Shown here: positions 33,577-44,429 of the stretch, piece by piece
Layout of the letters: each line of letters opens with the position of its first letter
Numbering within the stretch: the stretch's first letter is position 1
Assembly (NCBI GenBank): GCA_917880885.1
Contig: OU862927.1
Coordinates: 22,227,450 to 22,291,449 of the forward strand
Direction: 5' to 3'
From: Limnephilus marmoratus
Taxonomy: Eukaryota; Arthropoda; Insecta; Trichoptera; Limnephilidae
Length of the DNA stretch: 64,000 nt
The notes under the pieces: model-generated
Databases searched by the model: none
What the model was told of the DNA's origin: nothing
The model's input: the letters and a program-made list of their open reading frames with translations, nothing else
Translations under genes and position numbers: made by a program

Positions 33577-34195
33577 ATAGAGATGAAACGGATATCCGGT
33601 AACTATCCGGTATCCGGCCTATCCAGCCTAAGTTTTTCTATTTATTCATTTCCTATAATAAAATGCAATACATTAATCTTCGTGAGGTAAATATCAATAA
33701 AATGGCTTATAATTACGATGGCTTTCATTTAAAGTCGAAAAAGTTACAAAAAAGCTATAAGGCCTTCCAAAAAACTAAAATTTTTTTCTGAGATATTCAC
33801 TCTAATGATAAATACGTAAATAATAAATGTCTAAACTAAAAACTTTTAGTAGAAACTCACAAAAATCTCGCAGAGTAGCGAAAACTTAAATTAACATGAT
33901 TAACTAATCACAATCACCATGATTAAATACTAACATTGAAGTACCATTGAAGTACCAATATACCTTTTGTTCTTCTTCTTATCAAAGAGAACATTTTAAA
34001 TTAATGCTCAAAATTAACAAGTGGTAAATTATGGTGAATAAAGACTAAATTTTCAGCGTTCTTAGGTACCAAGCGGCAATATTCAATCACACACTCACGC
34101 GATCACTCACGAATACTCAGGATGGCAACCGAAACTGATCTGATCGCGTTATCACTGATCTGAACGTGTAACGCAGATATTCATTCGTCTTTTAT
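33577..34195 (+). mobile_element. hAT-like fragment, left end only
   Basis: TAGAGATGAAACGGATATCC with the repeated CCGGTATCCGG motif resembles hAT 5' termini. A region with GATCACTCACGAATACTCAG near the right may belong to it. The matching right TIR was not found. Confidence 0.4.
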
Positions 34196-34279
34196 ACCCA
34201 AATGATTTAGTTCTTTATTTAAAATTTACATTAATAATTAGTAATCCCGTCATAATTAATAAGTCACGTCATATTCACA

Positions 34280-34799
34280 AGAAATGACAAAAAAATTATT
34301 TATCAATATCTGTTTAATGGAAACAAAATAGTGACCTTCTCTAATATTCGCAATCTAGGTGTGATTTTCGATAGTAAGTTACAATATCATTGTCATATCA
34401 ATCAAATAACAAATAAAGCAGCTAAAATGCTTGGTTTCATCGTAATAAATACAAAAGAATTCACAAACACTGTCATTATCAAACAATTATACTTTGCATA
34501 TGTACGTAGCCACCTAGAGTGTGCGTCAACTATTTGGTCTCCATTTTATGCAGTACATAGAAACGAATTTGAATCGATTCAGAAAAAATCATAAGATACC
34601 TTTCTTATAAATCGCACAATCGATTTAATAATTATCTTGACGCAACAAAAAATTTCAAAATTGATACATTGAGTGTGCGTAGACAATTCTCTGATGCGAT
34701 GTTGCTATATAAAATCGTAAATAACATAACTGACTGCCCTGAATTATTGAACAGAATAGATTTGAAAGTACCTTACACGGCACACACGTTCGTGTGATA
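34280..34799 (+). pseudogene. Jockey/CR1-type LINE RT C-terminus
   Basis: The frame reads NLGVIFDSKLQYHCHI, AAKMLGFIVINTKEF and YFAYVRSHLECASTIWSP. A one-base shift at an A run near 34590 gives RYLSYKSHN, then SVRRQFSDAMLLYKIVNN and CPELLNRIDLKVP. It stops at 34797-34799. This is the RT thumb and connection; the palm is missing. It is a different family from LINE-A. Confidence 0.78.
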
Positions 34800-35086
34800 T
34801 TTGTAAAGAAAAACACTGTAAAACAAATTCAAATCAAAATGCTTGCCTTGTAAGGCTGCGTTCAACAAAACATTTTCTCTGATATAGATATTTTCAATTG
34901 TGGCGAAAACAAATATAAAAACTCTGTCAAAAGTACATTAAAAGTGTATTAAATGAGAACAAAACTGCATAAATGTATATTAATGTAATGATATATTATG
35001 TAATGCCATATTATTATGTAATACAAGTACCTACCTCCTGTTATAATAATGTAATATTTTTTAGTTATTGTAAGATTACTGTTTAA

Positions 35087-35806
35087 GAGCGTTTAACCAG
35101 CCAGCGGACGAAAATCCACATTTCGTCGAAAGTTGTTCTTACGATCGTGCAGGGCGGTTACAATGAGAAAGATTAATTATTCTCCGTACCAGCTTTTTTA
35201 AATTTTAACTCAGTATCGAATTTATTTCAATTCAAATTATCTTTAATTTATACCTTCATCCAAAAATGCTGAAAGGCGTGATGATAAAACTATTAAAATA
35301 ATGTACTTTCTGTAATTATTTTTTGATCATAAGTATTTATCATTTTTCAATAATGTCTAAGTTAAATAAGAATGTTAAAAAAATCTAAAATATATTAGTT
35401 TGTAAGGAGGGAAATAAATACACAAACGGACCAATTTTCGTCAAGAAACACATGTACGAGTACGTATATAATTTTTGATGGTTTTATTTAACCTAAAATT
35501 AAATTTCTAAAACGTGCGATACCCAGATAATGCATTGATTTATTTTACTGCATGATTATGTGATTTGAAATGGGTGTGGTATAATAAAAAATCTTTTTTG
35601 AAAATTTTACAAATCTGCCAACGACCTATGGAATAACCTTATTATACTAAAAAATTTTAAAAAAATCATAAAATTAATTACATGCGAATGCTAGATAAAA
35701 GAACAATCTTTCTAAATCCATTTATAATTTTTTGTGGAAAAGAGTCAATACGTCTAAAATCTGATTTGAAAATGACATATTTCTGGTTTTCTCTGGTAAT
35801 GCCCTC
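35087..35806 (+). mobile_element. Family D element, TTAA-flanked, 720 bp
   Basis: Ends GAGCGTTTAACCAG and CTGGTAATGCCCTC are imperfect TIRs (10 of 14 matching) with TTAA on both sides (35083-35086, 35807-35810). No ORF. The TTAA target suggests piggyBac-like or Sola3-like mobilisation. The GAG terminus is not typical of piggyBac. Confidence 0.82.
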
Positions 35807-35810
35807 TTAA

Positions 35811-36825
35811 TTTCTAGACACTATATAATAGAATAATGAAGAAATCTATCATTAGTTTTTCTGTTGGGTAAATTATACGTGTATAAATTAATCCAATTGT
35901 TAACTGTTGATTTCCCTAAAATAAAGTAAATAATCACCATTCTGAAGAATATAGTAATTATCCGAAATAATTATTATACGATGTATATTAATCGAAGACG
36001 TTTACATCAAAATCGAAACCGTTTGTCTCAAAGAGATGTTATCTTCTTTAAGTAATTCTGTTACTCGTAAATACTGCAGAATGGATAGCTAATAAAAGCG
36101 TAAACTATCAACTCTAAAACTACTTGTCTACAACTCCCCTTCATTTATTTTTGTGACGGTATGCTTTATCTGCTTGAGAACTGATATTTTTTAAAGAATG
36201 GCATACTTTCTCGGAATATGAATCATTTACTAAAGATTTATTGAATATTTGAATACTCTCCACTTCAATATTTATAAGCAGAAATGTTGCTTGTACAATG
36301 AGCTGGAGGACTTAGCCAGCAGAGGAATAAAAACAATTGTATAAAAACCCTTGACAAAAGGGTGCGTCACATGAAAACACTCGACTACAAACAGAACTAT
36401 TAAAATTTACAATAATGGAATGAAATCATTCTCGGTAAAAGATAATATTACTATGAGTGTTTAATGCTATTGAAGGTGGGTGGCTAGAGTAAAAGAATAG
36501 ATTAAGTCAACTATGAAGACATTGTTTGTGTGCAGAATACCTCACAGCTGAATTTAATTAAATTCTATAATAAACGAAAACCTTTAACAAAACATCACCA
36601 CACTAACAATGGAAAAATGATTGAACTGGAATTTGTAGTTACATTTTGGCACAAAGAAAGAGAGAGCGGCCGGATGAGAATTGATTAAAATAGAATAGTG
36701 TTGGAATAGAATATCCATGAAATACCGAAAGCCTATAAAAGTGTGTTGTGGGCGTGTACGTGTGCTCCTAGTGACTTAGCTTAATTTTGCCTTACTTCTG
36801 GTGAAATTAATAAAAAATTTCAAGT
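35811..36825. other. Intergenic, no gene seen
   Basis: AT-rich; nothing recognised. Confidence 0.4.
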
Positions 36826-37208
36826 ACGTTTTTTTTATAGTTGTAAAATAGTTAGTTATGCAGATGATACAGTTTTATTGTTTAAATCTAAACATTGGAA
36901 TAATGCATATAACAAAGCGAATTTAGGAATCACAAGGTTAGACTCAAATATACTTACACTAAACATATCACACTAAAATTTCACAACAATATAAATACCA
37001 CGAGAGAGCTAAAGAATAATACAAATACCATAAAAATACACGAATGTCTAAACACCAATATCTACGATTGCCCTCCTCTAGAAAAAAACAGACCAAATAA
37101 AGTATCTAGGAGTCATAATTTACCTTACATAAATGAACACATCACATTAGACAAATCACAAATATGTAAACTCCTCAAAATAATACACATTTTCTTAAAC
37201 GGAAGAAA
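36826..37208 (+). pseudogene. LINE RT palm fragment, left part of a split copy
   Basis: CKIVSYADDTVLLFKSKHWN is the catalytic YADD box (codons at 36857-36868), followed by LGITRLDSNILTLNIS. A degraded segment then aligns in order with the 'KICK..KIIHIF' region before thumb sequence. The copy breaks at 37208. Its C-terminal part appears at 43905. Confidence 0.72.
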
Positions 37209-37236
37209 TCTATATCTATATATCTATATCTATATA

Positions 37237-37265
<29 letters not shown>
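37209..37265 (+). mobile_element. Helitron 5' terminus with TA tract
   Basis: The LINE is interrupted by TCTATATCTATATATCTATA and a TA run. Helitrons of this window start with TC plus TA repeats. Its continuation is 43408-43901. Confidence 0.5.
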
Positions 37266-37270
<5 letters not shown>

Positions 37271-37289
37271 CCGCTATCATTTCTGCGTC

Positions 37290-38040
37290 CTTTCATCAGA
37301 TCGACATTACTGCGTCTACCTGAAGGACTTGATTTTACATAGTTCTAACTAAAGTATATACTAGCTTTGAAGTGTTTGATTGTAGTTAGGTATTTAAATT
37401 TTTGAAAAACATTAATTTAAAAATATACAAAAGGAAAAAAACGCCCTTTAACGTTCCACCAATCTAAACTCCTTTCATATTCAATGCAGAGAGGCATCCT
37501 GCGTATATTTACTTTAATTTGGTCCACAATGAAGCGTCCAATTATATATTCATTTTCATATTGACAACAAACCGACGTCTTGCGACGTTGCCGCTTATTT
37601 GTTCAAGTTTTTGGTTGAACGACTGTATAGGTATTTATAGAATATGAAGGCGCCAATATGACTGGCCCAAACGTCGCGGACTCTAATCAACCGGCGGCAA
37701 TGCCAACGTAAAATTTATTAAATTGGTATGAGATTTTTTGAGACTTATCATTCAGAATTAAAACTTTGCTTGAAGTGTGATTTGTTATTTTTAGTGACTA
37801 GATCGATATTGCTGGGATCTTCCTATGCTTCCTCTTTTCTCCATTTTGATTTCGCATCAGATAGTGATTCCCATATTATGGCTATATCAGTGGACTCCTG
37901 TATGGTTTTCTCATCAAAAACAGTTTTTTAAGTGGCTAATTATTTTTAGTTTAAGTGGCTAATTATTACTACAACACGATTATCAGTAGAAATATTATGT
38001 GACCTATTAATTATAAAGAAACCGCAGACTTCGGAAAGAG
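37290..38040. other. Left interior of the 6.1-kb block
   Basis: Unique AT-rich DNA. CATCCTGCGTATATTT and TTGGTCCACAATGAAGCGTC echo CCTGCGTCC and GGTCCACTTTCATT motifs near the right end. A 40-bp segment at 37958-37999 recurs at 41467-41508. Confidence 0.45.
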
Positions 38041-38046
38041 TCAATT

Positions 38047-38505
38047 TGGGAGGCGGTATGGGTACCGCTGCCCCGGGAACCATTTATTGGATAACCAACA
38101 CCTCTGCCATAGGTCACCCGAAGTGGTTCGCTACGTTTGGTGAATTAGCGAGGGTGCCCTATAATATGTTATGCTCATGTGGTGAGGTTTGTCTGGGTCT
38201 TGGCAGCGGACGCGTCTGCCCACCAGCTACATAGAAGGTCGGTTTGGGAGAGAATGGTTGAGGGAGTCCCTTTGATTTTCCAGCCGTACTCTCTCAAAAC
38301 ATCGCCTTGCACCGCAGTAGGAGGGATGGATTACCCGTCACTCCTATTATGTCCGTCACTCCTGGACATACTGACCCCCAGATTTCTACCCACCGCTAGT
38401 ATCCTTTTCCTTCCCAGAACTTCCTCTCCCTTTTCACCTAAAAAGTCCCTCCCAACAGCATCCCCAAAAATGACATAGGCCCTGAGAGGAATCATGTTAA
38501 TAATT
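38047..38505 (+). mobile_element. NA-A element
   Basis: Starts TTGGGAGGCGGTATGGGTAC, contains ATAGGTCACCCGAAGTGGTT and ends with GCATCCCCAAAAATGACATA. The terminal foldback is damaged. Confidence 0.75.
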
Positions 38506-38546
38506 AATGAAAAATTAAATTAGAATTATAATTAGTTAAATATATA

Positions 38547-38933
38547 TAGTGTCCGACCGAAACAGACCTTTCCACCGAAACCGAATCTTCGGTGTCTGTC
38601 TCAGTTTCAGCCGAAACCGAAACTTTTTTAGAATTGTTAAAAATAGATTGTATACTGTTGTTTGGCTTATTTTTTATAAATTTGGTTTGTTTTATAGAAG
38701 TAATATTTTTTTTTCACAAACTTAAATTATTGTTTTTTTTTTTTAATTGAACACGTGTTAACTGTCGGAATAAGTGTACAAAATAAGCCAAATAACAGTA
38801 AACAACCGATTTTTAACATGTCTAAAAAAGTTTCGGTTTCTAAAACCGAAACTTTTCGTTTCGGTTTCTAAAACTGATGCCAAAACTTGCCGAAACTTGC
38901 CGAAACCGAAACCAAACCTTCGGTCGGTCACTA
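38547..38933. mobile_element. hAT MITE, 387 bp
   Basis: Ends TAGTGTCCGACCGA and TCGGTCGGTCACTA are inverted, with 8-bp flanks AATATATA and ATTATATA (7 of 8). The interior is full of CCGAAACCGAAAC and its complement. The terminal sequence is typical of hAT. Confidence 0.83.
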
Positions 38934-38968
38934 ATTATATATATGTATTATTATTTTGAATAATATTA

Positions 38969-39163
38969 TAGACCGGTCAGTGGTTGAGTGGGCATCGCGT
39001 TTGGGTCCCACCCAGGCGTTTCGTGTTCGATTCCTCGGTGGACTAAGTCCTCCATCGTGACTCAAGCAACATTTTCGGCTTACTGTGGTGGTAGTGGGAG
39101 ATTTTCAAATATTGTCGGGTTATTCGTTAACCCGGGAATGTTTATCTTTCTTTAAAAAAAATT
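38969..39163 (+). mobile_element. SINE-beta copy
   Basis: Box A GGTCAGTGGTTGAGTGGGCA, box B GTTCGATTCCTCGG, body AAGCAACATTTTCGGCTTAC, then an A-rich end. Confidence 0.82.
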
Positions 39164-39392
39164 AATGCTTATCATGATTGACGATGCATTTTCGTTCACG
39201 GGAGAAACAATTTTAGGGGTTTTAGGGACTAAGGTTTTTAACAACTAAATTATATGATAAATCCTTTTAAAAGGAAAGGGGAAAATAGAAAAGCGAAAGC
39301 ATAAAACTGTCTAAACAAATAATATAATATGACTTCGGATAATAAGTAAATATTATGTATATTATGTAATAATAAATGACACTGTCCTTTGC

Positions 39393-39442
39393 AGAGAGGA
39401 CCGCCAAAGAACTCGATCTTGGCACACACTCCTTGCCTCAAT
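39393..39442 (-). mobile_element. GTTA-tailed RTE LINE scrap
   Basis: AGAGAGGACCGCCAAAGAAC and CTTGGCACACACTCCTTGCC match the long copy. It is fused directly to repeat E. Confidence 0.7.
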
Positions 39443-39830
39443 CACGTTAAGTTTTAAAGCTCTTTAAAAAATATATGTTATTCTTGAATATAATATCTAG
39501 ACATTCCCCGTGCTGAAAAAAAAATTATATAAAATTCCCTACATGAAAAAAATCAGAAAGTATGCTCCAAAAATTATTATAAACACATTGTTTTCAGTTA
39601 TTTTACAAATTATATGTATGAAAAAATTCAGTGTTTTTTTTTAAATGCTGTTTAAGACAATCCCCACGAGATTTTTGCTCTATTTTAAACGAGTCGTGTT
39701 GTATTAAACATTTTCACAATTTTTGCATCGACTTCGTCGCTTTAAATACAAGCGCGCTCCTCTAGCACTCGTAATTTCATATCCCTCATCTTCTTCTTTT
39801 TGAGCCCGGTTGCGGCTCCTTACGTACTAA
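39443..39830 (+). repeat. Repeat E, copy 2
   Basis: Same orientation and order as 32462-32840, with small insertions (ATGAAAAAAATCAGAAAGTA). Confidence 0.7.
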
Positions 39831-40327
39831 CTTTTGAGTGTCTGATTGTAGCCAGTCTATTTTTGCCAGTTCTGAAGAATGAATTCTAAACTTAAGAGGA
39901 TTGAAAAACATTTAGTCCATTGATATCAGATGATAATAAAAAGGGTTAATTATTACTTCAATATTGTAAGCGATGCACCATCAAGACTTGTACAGTGTAC
40001 ACTTAGTGTACTGGTTCACGAACTTGATATAATAATGAAAAATTTGTTTGTATTATAAATATAATAAACAAATACATCACACCCAAGCACTTGAAATGTG
40101 GTTCCTAGAACTCGATAATGGATCAGGAGGCCCGTTACGTATAACAAGGGATTCATTCATTAAGTTTGTCTTCTGGAATATTGCCGATTACTCTAATGAA
40201 CGGTTCATGCCATTAAAAAGATAACATTTTTAATCTACATTTTTCTCTTCATTCATCTCTCAACGACAGCGGATACCTACTTATCGAGGACATCAACCGC
40301 ACCTGCTGTGAAATACATTGCCGGTAT
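39831..40327. other. Intergenic, no gene seen
   Basis: AT-rich; nothing recognised. Confidence 0.4.
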
Positions 40328-40895
40328 CCGTGGTCGAGGTGTAAGGCTCTCGAATTGCAATCAGGAGGTCATGGGTTCAAATCGCAAAGTGAGCTATTTT
40401 TTTTTATATAGATCCATGCAGTTTTTTTTTTTATTTGATTAATCTGTATTATTTCCCAATTTAATCACTTAAAACAAAATAAGGTATATTTGCGGCACGT
40501 TTTAAAGTGTAAGATACTCTCAGAATCGCCCTGGCGTAAGATCACCATTCTGAATCGAATGGTCAGTGACTGAGAGGGCATCGACACAAGCAACATTTTC
40601 TGCTTAGTGTGGTGGTAGTAGGAGATTTTCAAACATTGTTGGGTTATTCATAGCCCGGGAATGTTTGTCTTTCTTAAAAAATATAAAAAAGGAAAAAGAA
40701 TTGAAAAGGCCACCATTCAGAATTGAAACGTTGCTTGAAATGGCTTTAGCCGTGTTTGGTGACCAGTTTTATGTAACCAGGTTCTTCCCCACCTACCTCT
40801 TTCCCATCTCCTTCTCGTCCCCACTACCTTCAATCCCGCAGCATGAATAGGTACCCCAATTGGGGACGCCATAGACTCACTGGCTCCATTGGTTG
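40328..40895 (+). mobile_element. SINE-gamma with a nested SINE-beta
   Basis: The tRNA-like head has box A CCGTGGTCGAGGTGTAAGGC and box B ATGGGTTCAAATCGC. The body GCGGCACGTTTTAAAGTGTA runs to CACCATTCTGAAT, where SINE-beta interrupts (40556-40710). It resumes CACCATTCAGAATTGAAACG and ends near CACTGGCTCC. Confidence 0.78.
40556..40710 (+). mobile_element. SINE-beta nested in SINE-gamma
   Basis: Head ATGGTCAGTGACTGAGAGGG, body ACAAGCAACATTTTCTGCTT, A-rich tail. Flanking repeats CACCATTCTGAAT (40543-40555) and CACCATTCAGAAT (40711-40723) are a 13-bp TSD with one mismatch. It lacks box B through an internal deletion. Confidence 0.85.
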
Positions 40896-41112
40896 GATGG
40901 TGGTCTTACACCAGAACGAACTGAAATTATCATCTTCTCTAGAAGAAGTCACAAATATAGCTACTAATACAATTAATTTTAATTAATAAATTTTTGTAAT
41001 AATAAACGTATTAAATCAAATAAAATTTTATGATCGCACGCCGGGATTTGAACCCGAGACCTCCGGATTGCTAATAGAGAGCTTTGCCCTCGACCACGGA
41101 GGTCGTTATTTC
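40896..41112 (-). mobile_element. SINE-gamma, inverted partner
   Basis: The minus strand gives the head with box A (complement of TTTGCCCTCGACCACGGAGG) and box B (complement of GGGATTTGAACCCGAG). The 5' half of the body follows, ending at GTGTAAGACCACCATCC. It is in inverse order to the copy ending at 40895. Confidence 0.7.
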
Positions 41113-41542
41113 TTGTCTTTAGGTTTTCTCGCACGTCTAAATTAAATGGAACCGGGTCTTTTCCCTATGATTACACACTTCACGTTAAAAAAATGTACTA
41201 ATATTTTTCAGTTGGTTAAAATCGCCAATAGCCAATTTATTCTTAGTAGTTTTTCTCGATTAGTCTCTGAAGTTCACCTGAACGTTTTCGGTTTAGTAGG
41301 AGAACTTTGAAAAATACAATTTCTATCATTAGAAATAAGCCGAAATACAGCATCACGTGCCTTGATTTTTAAATGTTAATCTAACAATGAATTTCAACAC
41401 GTTTTTCGAGTAAGAAGAAAAGTAACAGTTTTCAAATTACTTGCAGCTTTGGCAGATTGGGTAATTATTACTACAACACCATTATCGGTAGAAATATTAC
41501 GTCTTTTGCGAATCTTATAACAAAATTATAATTAATTCAATT
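41113..41542. other. Intergenic, no gene seen
   Basis: AT-rich. 41467-41508 duplicates 37958-37999; both precede an NA-A element. Confidence 0.45.
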
Positions 41543-41935
41543 TGGGGGGCGGGTGTGGGAACTTTTATAGGATAACCAACACCTCTGCCACAGGTCATCC
41601 CAAGTGGTTTGCTACGTTTGGTGACTTAGCAGGGGTGCCCGGGTTAATGGGATGAGGTTTGTCCGGGTCTTGGTAGCGGATGCGTCTGCCCACCAGCTTC
41701 ATGGCAGGCCAAGTCGGGAGAGATCGGTTGAGAGAGCGTCTTTGACTGTCACTCCTGGACACATTAACCCCTGGATTCCTACCCACCCCCAATACCATTT
41801 TCCTTTCCAGAACTTCCTCTCCTTCTTTTTCTAAGAAGACCCTTCACACAGCATCCCCAAAGATGACATAGGTCCTGAGGGGAATTATTTTCCTCCCAGG
41901 GCCTCCTGTGTTGAGCTAATATAAAATTAAATGTT
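41543..41935 (+). mobile_element. NA-A element
   Basis: TTGGGGGGCGGGTGTGGGAA, CACAGGTCATCCCAAGTGGT, TGGCAGGCCAAGTCGGGAGA and the end TAGGTCCTGAGGGGAATTAT..CAGGGCCTCCTGTG. An internal deletion is near the start. Confidence 0.75.
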
Positions 41936-42023
41936 AAATCTCACAAAAGGAAAATCGAAAGCATAAAACTGTATAAACAAATAAAATAACATGCCTTTAA
42001 TAATAAATAAATATTATCTCACA

Positions 42024-42712
42024 ATAACTAACCAACCCGCTGTTTCCTCGCAGGGGTTCGCAGAGACGACCGCCAAACAACTCGGTCTGGGCATATGTCA
42101 TAGTCAAAGGTCTATATGCAGTCTCTTCGCGGAATGACTGGTTTATCCTAGGTTTGACCAAAGCCTTCGGGCTAACCCCGAAATAAATTCCAATTTCGGC
42201 CTTCGATTAAAGTATTTTTAGTCAAACCTAGAAGTTCCTAACTTTTCATTCAAACATCGAAATTTCATTAAATTGAGTTTTGACGTTTGCCTGACCAAAT
42301 TAGTTTCTCCTAGGTTTGACGAAAATTCCTTAGTCGAGGAACTTCATTTGTTTGGGCTTTGACTAAGACTTCAAGTCAGACCTGAGGATTGACTAGTCAA
42401 ATCTAGGAGCACCGGAGCTTCGAGAATTGACTATATCATATACACTCCTTGCCTCATTCACATCCATAAATCGCTCTTTCATTCTGTCTTTCGAAATTAC
42501 TCAAGAATTCGGTTTACTCAATCATGCCATGTCTTTCTCGGGCATCCCTGACTTTTTCTACCATTCAAGTTCACGTCATATGTATAATCTCCTCACAACC
42601 TATCTTTAGATCATTAGCTCTACATGCCCAAACCAGCTAAGATTCCTATTATTATCTCATTACACTCATCAGTCTTGTATTCTCTGTGAATCTCCAAATA
42701 TTTCACATACAT
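42024..42712 (-). mobile_element. GTTA-tailed RTE LINE, split by a MITE
   Basis: AACTAACCAACCCGCTGTTT..GCAGGGGTTCGCAGAG and CGCCAAACAACTCGGTCT end at 42093. The next RTE sequence, ACACTCCTTGCCTCATTCAC, begins at 42442. It is diverged, with no intact frame. Confidence 0.8.
42094..42440. mobile_element. TA-flanked MITE in the RTE LINE, ~347 bp
   Basis: Ends TATGTCATAGTCAA and TTGACTATATCATA are inverted (12 of 14). The interior repeats CCTAGGTTTGAC at least twice directly and as complements (GTCAAACCTAG, GTCAAATCTAGG), so the whole can fold. The exact border is ambiguous by a TA. Confidence 0.8.
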
Positions 42713-43300
42713 TTTTTACTGTCAAATCAGTCATAAATTGAAGAGAAAATTGTTTTATTTATTCTAGTTATTTGTAGTAAGTTTTCAAATTACTAATACA
42801 TTAAGAACATTGATTTTATCTTGTTTAATAATAATAGAGTGGCGTAGCACACAATTAAGCATTATAGGAATTTATAATCGTGGATAAAAAAATATCTAAT
42901 ATTTGTTTAAAAATAGTAATATAAAAAAATGAAGTTGCTAATATATTTGCCGTACAATAATAACAAAATAACAAGTTGAATTTGAATGAAATCATTTCTT
43001 TTCTTATCTTAATTGCAATGTGCGATGTTTTTACTGTGATTTATCTGTATCAGAAGAAACGCTATTAAAAAGCGATGTTGCCAAATGTAGGAGTTGCGAT
43101 ACGCGAGTCAATAAAAGCTAATAAAAACGTATATTATGCTAAAAATATACGCTGGTCTACTATAGCGCCGCGGCTCGCCGCTCGGTGACAAAACACGGAA
43201 CTAAAATAGTATATTTCAGTTGATTTAGGTACCAAAACTGCGTCTGGCTTATTTTCGTTTTCGGACTGTATGAGGGTAGAGGAGTGGGGAAAACTTGAAA
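42713..43300. other. Right interior of the 6.1-kb block
   Basis: AT-rich, with a GC-rich patch at 43165-43190 (GCGCCGCGGCTCGCCGCTCG). No gene seen. Confidence 0.4.
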
Positions 43301-43310
43301 TTACATGTGT

Positions 43311-43364
43311 TCAATCCTGCGTCCGTATACCGGACGCAGAATGACGGTCGGACGCAGGATTGAA
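43311..43364. repeat. Palindrome of GCGTCCG motifs
   Basis: TCAATCCTGCGTCCG pairs with CGGACGCAGGATTGA across CGGACGCAGAATGACGGT; GTCCGTATACCGGAC is a smaller internal palindrome. It lies just inside the right inverted end. Confidence 0.75.
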
Positions 43365-43402
43365 TGAAAGTGGACCATTAGAAGACGCAGCAATGATAGC
43401 GG

Positions 43403-43407
<5 letters not shown>

Positions 43408-43463
<56 letters not shown>

Positions 43464-43901
43464 GAATCGCCGAAACGTATGTACGCGCATAACTTCCAAA
43501 TAACTGCACCAAATTGGATAATTCTTTTTTTTGTGTGTTCGTTTTTGTCAGGACAAGGTTTGTATAAAATTACTGGTGAGCTCTGGCATTATAAAATTTG
43601 TATTAAAAAATGCAAAAGGTGGCACGCGAACTGTTTGAAAACTAAATATACCGGGAATGAATGTATGGAATGCTGATGGGGGGAGGGGACCTCAGGTAGG
43701 GGGGAGAGGAACTTGGGGGGAAGGGGGGGAGTGGAGTGGGGAGAGGGAAGGTGGAGGAGGTGGAGTGGGAGCGAGAGGGAAAGGGGACGTGGGATAGGGA
43801 GGGGAGGCGGAAGGGGAACGGGACGAATGGGAAAGGACACGCAGGAAGAAACAATTTCTTTATTAAATGGCATAGCAACGCATGCCGGGTACCAGCTAGT
43901 A
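43408..43901 (+). mobile_element. Helitron body and 3' end
   Basis: After a TA tract: AAAATGAATCGCCGAAACGT, GCGCATAACTTCCAAATAAC, GAGCTCTGGCATTATAAAAT, a purine-rich tract, and the terminus ACGCATGCCGGGTACCAG then CTAGT. Insertion between LINE sequences fits a Helitron. No Rep/helicase; non-autonomous. Confidence 0.68.
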
Positions 43902-43904
43902 TAT

Positions 43905-44425
43905 ATATAAAATAAAACAATTGAAAAAAATATGTTATGCACTTTGTCAATCAATAATAGAACATGGAATAATTGCTTGGGGAGGAGCAAAAAACTCAGC
44001 TTTCGATCAAAGAAATCGTACAGAAAACTACCTTAAAGGTAATACTAAAAGATAATAAATAGACTGGCTGATGCAGACCAAATATTCAGTTAACAGTTTT
44101 GACGTACTGAATATACCCCAATTATACGTTAAAACACTACTAAACTACATTTTTGAACTAAAAATAAATTTCAACAAACACGAAATACCACTAACAGACC
44201 AGTTAGGAAGCGTACAAAGAAAACATAAAAAGTCCTACGGTAATCACAAGCTTTGGACACAGACACCATAAATACCATGCTATAAAAGCATTCAATAGTT
44301 TTTCACTTTGAAACAAAAATTGAGGAAAACAAAAATAAATTCAGAGACAAAACTTAAAAATGGATTAAAGAACAAAAAAACAATATTACCAAAATTTTAA
44401 AACATGTACTAACACTTAACACACA
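43905..44425 (+). pseudogene. LINE RT C-terminus, right part of split copy
   Basis: KKICYALCQSIIEHGIIAWG is the segment that should follow the fragment ending at 37208. Stops and shifts then interrupt YVKTLLNYIFELKINFNKHE-like and GSVQRKHKKSYGNHK-like text. It is non-functional. Confidence 0.7.
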
Positions 44426-44429
44426 AAAC

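Larger units (their letters stand above)
37266..43407. mobile_element. 6.1-kb block with 24-bp inverted ends
   Basis: ACATCCCGCTATCATT then TCTGCGTC at 37266-37289 is inverted at 43384-43407 (one mismatch), each facing a TA tract. The block contains NA-A, a hAT MITE, SINEs and RTE pieces but no transposase. It may be one composite transposon, or two related short elements whose outer ends happen to face this way. Confidence 0.5.

Noticed and set aside
36826..37208. Independent LINE unrelated to 43.9 kb
   Set aside because: The order and content of the two fragments match consecutive parts of one reverse transcriptase, so a split copy is preferred.
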